Source: Brassica napus
Taxonomy: Eukaryota > Streptophyta > Magnoliopsida > Brassicales > Brassicaceae
Reading direction: 5' to 3'
Assembly (NCBI RefSeq): GCF_020379485.1
Contig: NC_063452.1
Coordinates: 13,061,065 to 13,125,064, forward strand
DNA: 64,000 bases
Shown here piece by piece: positions 1 to 11,196 of this stretch (positions are counted from its first letter, which is position 1; every line of letters begins with the position of its first letter). The translations under genes were made by a program, and so were the position numbers. The notes beneath the pieces were generated by a model. It was not told where the DNA came from. It saw only the letters and a program-made list of their open reading frames with translations, and did no database searches.

Positions 1-861
1 CGCTTGTTTTGGGATGAAATAAAATATAGCAGAAAAAGTCAACATAACTGATAAGTTACAAAAAAAAAAAAGTTAACATAACTGATAAAATCTGTCAATT
101 CCTAATCCGTTGGCGAAAAGAGTGGAGTTGGATCAACAAAACCCAGGCAAAACCTATAGCTGTTGGACGACGTTTTGCAGTTTTTAACTGATATGTTAAC
201 GAATAACGCCTAAGCAACCTGTTGTAAAAGTTACATAAACAATTGTTTTGAGGAGCCAAAACACTTATTTTGCATGTCAATGGTGTAGTACAATGGTGTG
301 TGATTAAGGTATCGACCTGATCCGCGCTTTCAGAGCGCGAGACGTTTTCTTTTAAAATTATATTAAAATTAATAATTATTTTTCTAATTTAATATTTTCG
401 TACATTTATATTTGTTTATAGTCAATTTCAATAATATATTGTCTTATTTATTTGTAAATATTATTATTACTACTATTATTATATAAATGGTTGTTGGTAT
501 TTACAAAATACTACTTAATCTGTTAAAAGATTTTAAAATGGTAAATTTCAAATCAATAAATTTAACCATGTTGTGATTATATATTTGCTAAAGTTATTTT
601 ACTTACAACTTTAACCTATTAATAAAATATTATATGACAAATATAATAAACATTTACGTAACCATATTTATACTAACAATAGGGGGAAAAAACACGTTTA
701 GGTATTTAGGCTGTTCGTATTTTTAGGAAATACCTTGGAACATATTTTGAATCGTATCTTAAAGTATTTTCAAAATTAAAATATAGAAAATGATTATGAT
801 TATGATTGTTTTAACTATATTTCTATTCTCCGAGATTGCTTTAAATGATAATGATTATGAT
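1..861. other. AT-rich intergenic DNA, no gene seen
   Basis: No convincing coding frame on either strand. A short GC-rich hairpin (stem 323-328 with 334-339, five-base loop) follows a box-B-like stretch near 308-318 and is followed by T-rich sequence, so it may be a tRNA-derived remnant. The ATGATTATGATTGTT motif occurs near 790 and again near 850, just before the first copia LTR. Confidence 0.5.
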
Positions 862-1181
862 TGTTGCCAGTTATAAATCATTACGTGGATTATGTGGATG
901 ACCCGTAACCATGACCAAGACAAGGTCAAACCATGGCCCAAGAGGAAAGAGAGTCGACGGCCCAAGAGGAGAGAGAGTCGGCGGCTGAGGAGAGAGTCGG
1001 CTTATCCTTTGGCCGACCTTAGATCTAGGAAGTTTCCATTTATCTGTTTTAGATCTTTTCCTATTTCATGTTGTATTAGGTTTTGGATAATTTCCTTTTT
1101 CCTATACTTTGTAATCCTAATATAAGGAACCTCTATTGATTCATTAATAATACACAGACAATTCCCCATTCTTTTACAACA
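862..1181 (+). repeat. 5' LTR of copia copy 1
   Basis: Closely matches 6492-6797 over its whole length, including GAGAGAGTCGGC repeats, the TTCATTAATAATACACAGAC block and the terminal TTTTACAACA. A TATA-like stretch near 1120 is the likely promoter. The sequence after the LTR, CGTTATCAGCACG, is shared with copy 2 and sits where the primer-binding site should be. Confidence 0.85.
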
Positions 1182-2287
1182 CGTTATCAGCACGATCGTC
1201 TCTAGATCCCTGAGACAAATCGAAACCTCTAACCCTAAAAACCAAAACCGGCGACCACAACCCTAAACCCTAATCTTGTTCTTAGTTCATTCAAGAACCC
1301 AGTTGATCCCTCTTGAATCCCAGAAGTTCTCAGATCACGTTCCAGCTCAGAAGAACCGTCCAGCTCGCGATCCACACCCGAGACGCGATCGCATCCAACC
1401 CGATCTCCGCGCAGCTCGCAGCCGAGACACGTCCAGCCCGCGATCGTCCCATCCGCGACCCGCGTGCATCCGATCGGTTCTCTCTCTCTCTCTAAAGGTG
1501 GTCCGGTTCTAAATCCCCTACAAACAAAGGTATAAACTTAATCTGAAAACCTAGATTGATCAGAAACCCTAATCCATAAATATGGAAACTTTGATCTTGA
1601 TCAAAACCCTAAAATCTACAAGATTAAAATCGACAATCTCTTAACTAGAAAGATAGAAATCGATTCCTTAGAACTTGAATTGATTGTTCCTGATTTGATT
1701 TTGAGAAACCCTAATTTAGGAATCGAAACCCTAAACCCTAAAGAACTGAATTCAATTTTTTATTGATTGAATGTTTGATGTTTGAGGTTTTAGGATTGTT
1801 AGATTGATTGATTGAAGTAATCTAATCTAGAACTTGAATCCTAAAGGCTTTGAAACCTTTAATTAAACCGGCAGCCTTAGTTTTAAAGTTGAAACCCTAA
1901 ATTCATAAATCAATTGCTAAGGTTGTTTGCATTACATATGAATTTGAATTGAGTTGCATTCACAATTGATTAATGAAATCAACCAGCATGTAGAAAACAT
2001 ATGAATTCGAATCTGATTGAATTAAAACTTACCTGGCCGTGTGGCATTAATCTCCCTGGTACATGTAGAATCTAATGTTAGGATTGTTCGCACCATGGTC
2101 AATTTAGTTTTACACGTCCGATCCTATTGACTGTCCACATAGCCGTGCGGCTTGTTTGTCCGCTCCATGGTCGATTAGATTGATTGTTTTTCATAGATGC
2201 GTAAGACAAGTTTGTGGCCGAGCTTGTTATACCATGCGGCCTCATGATCACATTGTGAACCCAAATTGAAATGATAATGTGATACAG
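1182..2287 (+). other. Copia copy 1 leader with repeated GCCGTGTGGC-type motifs
   Basis: This is 1.1 kb of non-coding leader between the LTR and the gag ATG. It contains several CCCTAAACCCTAA-like runs near the start. Copies of a GC-rich decamer occur at 2036-2045 (GCCGTGTGGC) and 2142-2151 (GCCGTGCGGC), with a weaker copy near 2231-2240. The same motif recurs in the leader of copia copy 2, so it belongs to the family and is not chance. Confidence 0.6.
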
Positions 2288-3334
2288 ATGTCGAAAATCT
2301 CAAATAGAGACTACGCAGCCCTTAATCTCTCTGGAGATAACTACTTACAGTGGGCGCTAGATACAAAGATCAGCTTAAGGTCAAAGGGACTTGGTGATAC
2401 AATCATCAAGGACAACAATGAGACTGATAAGAATCGGTACAGGGCTATAAGTATTATACGCCATCACCTCATTGAAGGTCTAAAAGATCAGTACATTACG
2501 ATGGAAAATCCACTAGAGCTTTGGGATGCTTTACAGCATAGATATGATCACCAGAAAACGGTGTTACTCCCAAAAGCTAGAAATGACTGGAAGAATCTAA
2601 GATTCATGGATTATAAGTCAGTGGATGAGTACAATTCGGTCTTGTTCAAGACTGTCTCGATGCTGAGACTTTGTGGTGAAGTAGTAACCGAAGAAGAGTT
2701 ACTCGAGAAAACATTCTCTACATTTCATTCCTCAAATATAATCCTGCAGCAGCAGTACAGAATGAAAGGCTTTGCCACATACACTGATCTGATCTCGTGC
2801 CTGCTCCTGGCCGAGGCAAACAATGAGCTCCTGATGAAGAACAGTGAAGCTAGACCTGCCGGATCTGCCCCGTTACCAGAGGCCAATGGAGCTGAAAAGA
2901 AAAATCCCAACGAGTGCAATTACATCCAGAATGATAAGAGATCACATGGCAAAGGCCGTGGTGGATACAGGAACCGTGACAATTACTCGAACGGTCGAGA
3001 TAGACACTTAGCCGGCCGGAAAGGAAACCACAATAACCGTGGTCGTGGTTCCAATCCCGGCCGTGGCCGAGGTGGATATGGACGAGGTCGAGGCGGTATA
3101 TCCAAACCGTCTTACTCGACCAAATCCGTTTGTCACAGATGTGGGATGAGCAACCATTCGGCCAAGAATTGTAGAACTCCTAAGCACTTATGTGAGCTCT
3201 ACCAAGAGAGTCTTAAGGACAAGAACCCGGAGGCTCATATGGTTCATGATTCCTGTTATGAGGCTGATAAAGAATCTGATGTTGCAAATGACGACCTTAT
3301 GGACTTTGAGACTTCTGATTGTCTCAAAGACTAA
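2288..3334 (+). CDS. Copia gag polyprotein (copy 1)
   Basis: Retrotransposon nucleocapsid/capsid protein of about 348 residues, which would package element RNA into cytoplasmic particles. The ATG at 2288 is preferred to the in-frame ATG at 2279 because copy 2 starts at the equivalent MSKI. The N-terminal part is the copia capsid-like domain (NLSGDNYLQWALD near residue 15). A Gly/Arg-rich stretch of RGRG type precedes a CCHC zinc knuckle, CHRCGMSNHSAKNC, near residues 280-295. The frame is intact, unlike copy 2. Pol begins about 135 bp downstream in a separate frame segment, so gag and pol are not one uninterrupted ORF here. It may still be translatable, but no functional partner pol is encoded by this copy. 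Confidence 0.85.
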   Translation: MSKISNRDYAALNLSGDNYLQWALDTKISLRSKGLGDTIIKDNNETDKNRYRAISIIRHHLIEGLKDQYITMENPLELWDALQHRYDHQKTVLLPKARNDWKNLRFMDYKSVDEYNSVLFKTVSMLRLCGEVVTEEELLEKTFSTFHSSNIILQQQYRMKGFATYTDLISCLLLAEANNELLMKNSEARPAGSAPLPEANGAEKKNPNECNYIQNDKRSHGKGRGGYRNRDNYSNGRDRHLAGRKGNHNNRGRGSNPGRGRGGYGRGRGGISKPSYSTKSVCHRCGMSNHSAKNCRTPKHLCELYQESLKDKNPEAHMVHDSCYEADKESDVANDDLMDFETSDCLKD

Positions 3335-3468
3335 ATTTTCGATACGACTTGTTTTTACTGCTTTATGATTGTTTTATAATTGATTTGGTGTTTTTATTTT
3401 TGGTGTTCTTCAAACTTTAATAAATAAAAGTTTTGAAGTCTCTGAGAAATGAAATCTTATTTATAGAA

Positions 3469-6334
3469 ATGAATGACGAAATGAGCATACTCGTGGTGGA
3501 TAGTGGCACAAGTCATACAATTCTTTGAGATAAAAGATATTTCTTAAATCTCACAATGCAAAGTGCAAATGTACACACCATTGCAGGTGTAGCCGGCCTG
3601 ATTGAAGGTCACGGCCATGCTTATGTATTGATGCCTAAGGGCACTCATCTAGAGATCAGAAATGCCTTGTATTCCCCAAGTTCTAAAAGGAGCCTATTGA
3701 GTTTCAAAGACATAAGATTGAACGGTTTCCATCTTGAAACATGGGAAGAAGGAAATAAAGAATTCCTTAACATAATTTCGATCACCAAAGGCTATAAAAG
3801 GATCCTAGAAACCTTACCTGCAATGTCTACTGGCCTATACTATGCAAAGGTCAGTATGATCGAGGCTAATACCTGCGACAATTTCACTCTATGGCATAAC
3901 CGGCTTGGCCATCCCGGTACTAACATGATGCGGAAGTTGATGATGAATTCACAAGGGCACACGTTCAAAGGAGTTGTCCCATACAATCTCACATGTGCAG
4001 CATGTGCACAAGGGAAACTCATAACTAGGCCATCACCAGCCAAAGTTAATAAAGAGATCATAAAATTTCTGGAAAGAATTCAGGGAGACATATGTGGACC
4101 AATACACCCACCTAGTGGGACGTTTCGGTATTTCATGGTCCTGATTGATGCATCGACCAGATGGTCGCATGTCTGTCTACTGTCCACACGAAATTTGGCA
4201 TTTGCACGCCTGCTTGCTCAGATAATAAGACTGAGAGCCCACTTTATGGACTTTCCTTTAAAGACTATACGTCTAGACAATGCTGGTGAGTTTACGTCCC
4301 AAACGTTTAATGACTACTGTATGTCCATGGGGGTAAGTGTAGAACACTCTGTGGCACATGTACATACGCAGAACGGCTTGGCCGAATCGTTCATTAAACG
4401 TATACAGCTGATATCCAGACCATTGCTCATGCGGTCTCAGCTCCCGGTATCAGCGTGGGGACATGTCGTATTAAATGCAGCAGAACTGATTCGCATCAGG
4501 CCATCTAGTGAGCATAGATATTCGCAATCCCAGTTACTCACGGGTCATGAGCCAGACGTGTCCCACATCAAAACATTTGGATGTGCCGTCTACGTTCCAA
4601 TTGCTCCACCACAGAGAACGAAAATGGGACCACAAAGGAGGATGGGAATATACGTAGGATATGACTCCCCGAGCATTATAAAGTATCTTGAGCCAACAAC
4701 CGGTGATTTGTTTAAGGCCAGATACGCAGACTCACAATTTGATGAGTCCAAATATCCGACCTTAGGGGGAGATAACGGCCGGTTGAGACAAATCGAATGG
4801 TCTCGACCATCAAAATCTTGGCAAGATCCTCGGACTAAAGAATGTGATATGGAAGTCCAAAAGATTATACATCTTCAAAAGCTAGCTAATCAACTGCCAG
4901 ATTCATTTGCTGACCCAAATAGAGTGACAAAATCGTATATCCCGGCTTGTAATGCACCAATACGAATAGATGTCCAAAAGAGACAAGGTCAAGTGGCTAC
5001 AGAGTCTAACCAACGTCTCAAACGTGGTAGACCTATTGGTTCCAAAGATAAACAGCCTCGGAAGTCCAAGAGAGGTGCTGGATCCGAGAGCATCAAGGAA
5101 ACCTTGTACGGTTCCAGAGGGTATTGAGCTCAAAGATAAGAAAGGTTCTCGAGAACAGCATTGTATTAAGCTGAATAAAGCCTTGTACGGTTTGAAACAA
5201 TCAGGTCGAATATGGTACAACCGATTATCAGAGTACCTAATGAAAGAAGGTTATAAGAACGATCCAATAAGTCCATGTATCTTTATAAAGAGATTTGACA
5301 GCAAGGGCTTCGTGATTATGTCTGTCTATGTGGACGACCTGAATGTGATTGGAACCCCTGGAGAGATTTCCCAAACAGTCGAATGTCTAAAGAAAGAATT
5401 TGAAATGAAAGACTTAGGAAAAACTAAGTTCTGTTTGGGACTGCAATTTGAGTATGTGGATAATGGAATCCTTGTGCATCAAAAGACATATACAGAAAAG
5501 ATACTCAAGCAGTTCAATATGGACAAGGCTCATTCCTTGTCGAGTCCTATGGTCGTGAGGTCCTTAGACCTTGAAAAGGATCCATTCGGACCAAGGAAGC
5601 CGGATGAGGATATGCTTGGGCCGGAAATACCTTATCTAAGTGCCATTGGAGCCTTAATGTATTTGGCTAGCCATACTAGACCGGACATTAGTTTTGCCGT
5701 GAGTTTACTGTCTAGATTCAGTTCATGTCCGACACTTAGGCACTGGAACGGAATAAAACATCTGTTCAGATATCTGCAAGGAACAACCGATCTCGGTTTG
5801 TTCTACACATGCCGACCAGATGATAGCTTGGCCGGATATGCAGATGCTGAGTACTTATCTGACCCACACAATGCTAAATCTCAGACAGGTTACGTGTTTA
5901 TACACAGTGGGGCTGCAGTAAGTTGGCGGTCCACAAAACAAACCTTAGTGGCAACATCATCTAATCATGCCGAGATCATAGCTATGTATGAAGCAAGCCG
6001 AGAGCTTGTGTGGTTGAGGAAAATGACCGGCCATATCCTAAGGCAAAGTGGCTTGGCCGTGGGAAAGGAAAAGGAAGAACCAACGATCATCTATGAGGAC
6101 AATGCAGCTTGTATAGCTCAGCTCAAAGATGGATACGTTAAGGGAGATAGAACAAAACACATCTTGCCTAAGTTCTTCTTCACCCACGACCTGCAGAAGG
6201 CTAAAGAAGTTGAAGTGGTTCAGGTTCGGTCCAGTGACAATTCGGCCGATCTGTTCACTAAGTCTCTGCCGACCTCAACGTTCAGGAAACTGGTTCATCA
6301 GATAGGAATGCGCCAGTTGAAGGATCTTCAGTGA
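3469..6334 (+). pseudogene. Copia pol, broken by a nonsense codon and an internal deletion (copy 1)
   Basis: Order of domains: aspartic protease (VVDSGTSHTI, near 3490-3520); an in-frame TGA at 3526-3528 just after it; pre-integrase HHCC (LWHNRLGHPG near 3890); integrase core with D (GDICG), D (RLDNAGEF) and E (NGLAESF); then RT with the YVDD active site near 5325; then RNase H (YADAEYLSD) and the C-terminal TKHILPKFF region. Compared with copy 2, the linker and the N-terminal part of RT are missing around 5075-5115, and the frame changes across the join (the first frame ends at 5127, the second is open 4970-6334). The RT therefore lacks its first catalytic Asp region. Non-functional. Confidence 0.88.
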
Positions 6335-6491
6335 TGCCTTCATCAGGGGGAGTGTCATGTGTTGTACTCTTTTTTCTGTCTACGGTTTCCATTTTTTTCC
6401 CACCTTGGGTTTTTGGTTTTCCTAGAGAGGTTTTAATGAGGCAACGTCGTGCATGATACAAACCCATATGGTTATGACATCCAAGGGGGAG

Positions 6492-6797
6492 TGTTATAAA
6501 TCATTATTTGGATGGCCCATAACCATGACCAAGACAAGGCCAAACCATGGCCCAAGAGGAGAGAGAGTCGACGGCCCAAGAGGAGATAGAGTCAGCGGCT
6601 GAGGAGAGAGAGTCGGCCTATCCTTTGGCCGACCTTAGATCTAGGAAGTTTCCATTTATCTGTTTTAGATCTTTTCCTATTTCATGTTGTATTAGGTTTT
6701 GGATAATTTCCTTTTTCCTATACTTTGTAATCCTTATATAAGGAACCTCTATTGATTCATTAATAATACACAGACAATTCCCCATTCTTTTACAACG
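6492..6797 (+). repeat. 3' LTR of copia copy 1
   Basis: Begins TGTTATAAATC directly after a purine-rich tract and ends TTTTACAAC(G), matching the 5' LTR apart from scattered substitutions and small indels. TATATAAGG near 6731 is the presumed LTR TATA box. A second purine-rich run, CATCAGGGGGAGTG (near 6343), lies about 140 bp upstream; copy 2 has the same two-tract layout. Confidence 0.85.
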
Positions 6798-7445
6798 CAA
6801 AGTTTATAATTGTAGAATTAACTAAAAGCTCCAAGAATAACCGACATGCCATATATATTATGGGGCTTTTTGCAAGATTGACTCAAAACTCAAAGTTAAA
6901 CCTAAAACTAACCCATGTTTTTCTTGGATTTTTCTTTTGTCCTATTCACCCCACAAATTCATGATATTCACGAAAATGCCATCAAATTTTTTTTATTTAT
7001 TTTTTTCCAAAAATGACATTTTTACTCTCTCACCCTCATCATCTTCAAGTAATTACAAGATTGCCATTGTCATCAATACCCCAACCACCATGAACAACCA
7101 ATTTGAAGCTCTTAATGCATCTAAAATCAATTTACACTCTCTCTTTCTCACTTGTTATGAACTAAAAACATCTATTTCACTTTGCCTCCATATTCATCCA
7201 AAAAACTCAAGCTTTTGATTCAATTTTTTTTTTTATGGTTTATAGAGCCATTCAAGCATACTATTCTTGGTGGGTTACTTTCGTTTGAGATTCTGGGTGG
7301 TTGGAGAAGACTCTGTGTGCTAAGGAAGTCATCTCACTAGTTTAAGGTATGAAATTGAAATTTTTCCCAGATCTGTTTGTGTAGAAGACTTACCCGTAAG
7401 TAGTCTGGCTGTAGAAGACTTACGGGTAAGTCTTCTGGTCAAACG

Positions 7446-8170
7446 GACGACTTACTTTTAAGTCGTCATCTTTGTTTGTTAAAAAAAAATCTAGAGAATA
7501 CCCTAGACGACTTACTGATAAGTCATCTAGGATAAATGGGTTAGTTTTGCATTTGACCGAATTGTATCAGATATTTGACTTTTCCTGGACGACTTACGAG
7601 TAAGTCGTCTCCGGGAAAACAAAAATTTCAATATTTTATTAAATCTGGACGACTTATCAGTAAGTCGTCTCAGGTTACTTTTGCAATTGGAAAATAAAAC
7701 TTAAATATTTAACTTTTCCCAGACGACTTACGCGGAAGTTGTCACGTAAGACGACTTACCTGAAAGTACGTGACGACTTACCTGAAAGTCTTCCAGGATA
7801 AGCAAAGTCGTCCAGATTTATTTCCTAGATTATGGTCAAACCTTGCTTATCTGGGACGACTTTCTTGTACGTCGTCTGCCTTAACGACTTTCAAGTAAGT
7901 CGTCTGGGTAAAGTTAAATATATAAGTTTCTTTTTCGAATTGCAAACTAACCTGAGAAAACTTACAAATAAGTCGTCTAGCTTTAATAAAATATTGAAAT
8001 TTTTTTTTTCCCTGAGACGACGTACTGGTAAGTCGTCCAGGAAAAGTCAAATATCTGATACAATTCGGTCAAATGGAAAACTAACCCATTTATCCAGACG
8101 ACTTACCAGTAAGTCGTCTAGGCTTTTTTTTTAACAAACAAAGCTGGACGACTTACTTGTAAGTCGTCAT
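7446..8170. repeat. Long inverted repeat (hairpin) upstream of the MULE transposase
   Basis: The left arm 7446-7806 and right arm 7841-8170 are reverse complements with scattered differences and a loop of about 34 bases. Matching blocks include TTTGTTTGTTAAAAAAAAA, ATAAATGGGTTAGTTTT, TTGTATCAGATATTTGACTT, AATTTCAATATTTTATTAAA and GGATAAGCAA. Within the arms, at regular spacing, sit smaller palindromes of the form AGACGACTTAC, about four bases, GTAAGTCGTCT. The structure ends about 150 bp before the transposase ATG, which follows a TTTTGTAG acceptor-like sequence, so it may lie in a 5' intron or UTR. Confidence 0.85.
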
Positions 8171-8318
8171 ATTTAAAATTCAATTGCAAAAATGACCTGT
8201 TTGGACGACTTATTGGTAAGTCTTCCAGACGACTTACTGGTATGTCGTCTGCGTCAATGTTTAATAAACTTTCATTTTCTCTATGTTTACAAATGTGTTT
8301 TATTTTGAATTTTTGTAG

Positions 8319-10624
8319 ATGATGCGTCAGTTACATGCAGTGTATGGAGAATGGTTGTTGAATGATTGTCGTTGGGATTTTGTGGTTGATAATGTCAAAG
8401 GAGCGAGAATCATTTTTTTTGGGGAAGGTTCGACACATGCTGAACTTCTTGCAATGGCTCAAGAAGATTATAACCTGGACATGAGCACAAAATCTGTGGA
8501 GATAACCTACTCATTACCAGCAGAAATGATGCAGGCTCCAGACACCCCTCCTATTCATGTTACAAGTGATAGACAAGTTCGAAACTTGCTCGAGATAACC
8601 AAAATGCATGGAGTACGGCTTTGTGTATCAAGCCGTAGCAAGGTGGAAACGGTTTCAGAGTTCAGGGAAGATGATGAAGCTGATGAATGTTTTGAAGATG
8701 ATGATGATGATTTGGTTGAAGATTAAATCATGATGGGGAGGAGAACAATGGGGAGGAGGACGATGGGGAGGAGGATGATGGTATCTCTATTGTTGCTGAA
8801 GCGGACGAGAATGGTGAGGATTACAGTGTTTATGGAAAGGTTGAAGATGCGGATGAGGAAGATGACGATATGTGTTTTGAAGATATCGAAAAGATTGAAG
8901 GAGGAAGATCGAATGGTAACAGTATCTATGTCAACCAGAGTTTTGTTAGCAAGGATGCACTGCTTTCAGAGCTGCGGTTGACAGCAGTGAGGTTTAAGTT
9001 CTCCTTCAGAATATACAAGTCAACGAAAACTCTCCTTGTGACAACATGTCCGGTTAGTGGTTGTCAATGGAAGGTCAGAGCGAGTGTGAAACATGGGACA
9101 AACACGTTTTGGGTAACAAAGTATGTGGAAAAACATACATGCTCAGCGGGAGACCGACTCGCTCAGCGGAGACACTGTACTCCGAAGTATGTTGGTAGGA
9201 TTTTCATTGATCGTGTTGGAATCATTGATGGGTTGAACCCGCAGCATATCACTGATGCAATGAAGAACATGTTTGGCATGACGCTTTTTTACACCACTTC
9301 ATACAGAGCACTTTTATATGCACAAACATTGGTGAGAGGATCAGCAGAAGATGGGTATTCGCGTCTGCCATCATATCTCGAGCAAATCTCCTTAGCAAAT
9401 CCTGATTCTATCACGGCTATAGAACTTGATTCTATCAATAGATTTAAGTATCTATTTCTCTCTTTTGGAGCTTCTATCAAAGGTTTTAAGTATCAGAGAA
9501 GGGTCATTGTGGTGGATGGGATTCACTTAAGTGGGAAATATGGAAGTGTTATGTTAGTTGAAGCCGCACGAGATGAGAATTTTCAAATATTTCCATTGGC
9601 TTTTGGGATCGTAGATGCAGAAGATGAACCTTCTTGGGAATGGTTTTTCACAAAATTGGCTAGTTGTGTATCTGATGAGGAGCCTCTGGTGATAGTCTCT
9701 GACCGGCACACGGCCATTAAAAGTGCGTGTGATAAGGTGTTTCCTTGGGCAACCCGAGGAATATGTTATTATCACCTTCAAGAAAACATTGTCAAAAAGT
9801 TTAAAGGGAAACATCTCTTGTACTTGGTGAAAGATGCTGCTTATGCTCATACGGTTTCAGATTTTGACCGGTACATGGCTGAGATACAGAGTGCAAACCC
9901 GGACCTTGCAACGTATTTGGAGAATGCCGACGTCAGCCTATGGTCAAGGGTTTATTGTCAGGGGGACATGTACAACATAAAGACAAGCAACATCGCTGAA
10001 TCTATTAATTCCGCTCTGAAGCGAGCTAGAGGATTTCCGGTTCAGTTCTTGTTGGAGTTCATAAGGGAGAAGCTAGGAAAGTGGTTTTGGAAAAGGAGAG
10101 AAGATGCTTTGAGTCTCCCAACTCAACATAGTCGAGGTGTTGAATACTTGCTTGCTGTTCGATCGGAGATAGCGGATACGATGACGGTACAACCAATTGA
10201 TGGATGGCGATTCTTTGTGAAAGGTGGGAAAATGGACTGTGTGGTTGATTTGGAACATGGAAAGTGTGATTGTGGTGTCTATGCAGTGGAGAATATACCT
10301 TGGTCTCATGCTATAGCTGCTGGAACATCTGTTGGTTTGCATATCTCCACACTTGTATGTCCAGTGTACTCAAAGGATTTTCTGTTTGCAGGATACTCAG
10401 AGAATATATATCCTTGTGTTGGACAACAAGTTGAGGAACGCACATGCTTTCCTCCAGAAGTAAAACGTGGCCCGGGAAGACAGAAGAAATCAAGATGGCA
10501 ATCTTGGTTGGAGCTATCCAGGATGAGAGGACGCAAACCCCGAAAGCAACACATGGTTTGTAGATGCTCAAAATGCAAGGAAACTGGCCATACGAAACCA
10601 CAATGTAAGTCGTCCAGTGATTAG
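8319..10624 (+). pseudogene. MuDRA-like MULE transposase, frameshifted
   Basis: The N-terminal MuDR segment is 8319-8726. The main frame is 8870-10624 and is open upstream to about 8723. A change of frame in the acidic Asp/Glu repeat near 8700-8726 separates the two (a small indel, or an unrecognised intron). The main part has a WRKY/FLYWCH-like zinc region (CPVSGCQWKV..., C and H ligands near residues 60-95). The DDE core follows: D in VVDGIHLSG, D in IVSDRH, E in AESINSAL. A SWIM finger (CDCGVY...SH) and a C-terminal knuckle CRCSKCKETGHTKPQC come last. In SWIM the third ligand is normally Cys; here TGG at 10301-10303 encodes Trp. The stop codon lies inside the palindromic repeat array. Probably inactive. 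Confidence 0.85.
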
Positions 10625-10902
10625 TCTTCCAGACGACTTTCCATTAAGTCGTCCATAAGGTCGTCCAGTTAGTCGTCCAGGGTTTTTTCTTCCAGAAGAC
10701 CTTCAAGTTAGTCGTCCAGTGATTAGTCTTCCAGAAGACCTTCAATTAAGTCGTCCAGTTAGTCGTCCAGGGTTTTTTCTTCCAGAAGACCTTCAAGTTA
10801 GTCGTCCAGTGATTAATCTTCCAGAAGACCTTCAATTAAGTCGTCCAGAAGGTCGTCCAGTTAGTCGTCCAGGGTTTTTTCTTCCAGGAGACCTTCAAGT
10901 TA
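10609..10902 (+). repeat. Tandem repeat, three units of 102, 90 and 102 bp, in the MULE
   Basis: Units start at 10609, 10711 and 10801, each with GTCGTCCAGTGATTA, then TCTTCCAGA, AATTAAGTCGTCCAG-like, AGGGTTTTTTCTTCC and CCTTCAAGTTA. The middle unit lacks a 12-bp AAGGTCGTCCAG block, which accounts for the 90 versus 102 difference. The array overlaps the last codons and the stop of the transposase frame. Confidence 0.85.
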
Positions 10903-11196
10903 GTCGTCCAGTGTTCAGTCTATGTACTAAAAATTTGTGTTATGAACTTATCTGTGTCAACTTCTTTGTCAAATTGCACTACCAAACAAATTTGAGATGG
11001 TCTTGCCCTTTATATTATCTGAAATATAGTTACAAAAGGTCACTGCTCAGAAGACTTTCCAGACTACTTATAGTTAAGTCGTCCAACATTCCAGATGACT
11101 TAACTGTAAGTTTATGGATATCTGATAACTCGTCTACGTAGAAGACTTACCAGACGACTTACAAGTAAGTCGTCTACGTCATAGCAGAAGACTTAC

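Larger units (their letters stand above)
862..6797 (+). mobile_element. Ty1/copia LTR retrotransposon, copy 1 (degenerate)
   Basis: The element consists of a 5' LTR (862-1181), a long leader, gag, pol in the order protease-integrase-RT-RNase H (the copia order), a polypurine tract beside the 3' LTR (about 6482-6491) and a 3' LTR (6492-6797). Its proteins are clearly related to the copia element at 17.8-24.4 kb, so both belong to one family. The 5' edge is blurred: the 3' LTR starts TGTTATAAAT, whereas the 5' LTR seems to have a few extra bases after TGTT. No matching target duplication was found. Gag is open but pol has a nonsense codon and an internal deletion, so it cannot be autonomous. 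Confidence 0.9.

Noticed and set aside
1255..1745. CCCTAAACCCTAA runs suggesting telomeric sequence
   Set aside because: Only short interrupted runs inside the copia leader; AACCCTAA telo-box-like motifs are common in plant 5' leaders.
864..6802. Target duplication for copia copy 1
   Set aside because: No matching 5-mers directly at the LTR edges under either possible 5' boundary.
7832..8134. 100-codon frame upstream of the transposase
   Set aside because: Lies within the hairpin arm and is explained by repeat composition.
7380..8280. Regularly spaced short repeats resembling a CRISPR array
   Set aside because: Repeats are palindromes of variable sequence within a plant transposon, spacers are themselves inverted copies, and the genome is eukaryotic.
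10719..11141. 140-codon frame after the transposase
   Set aside because: Translation of the tandem repeat itself; no independent coding signal.
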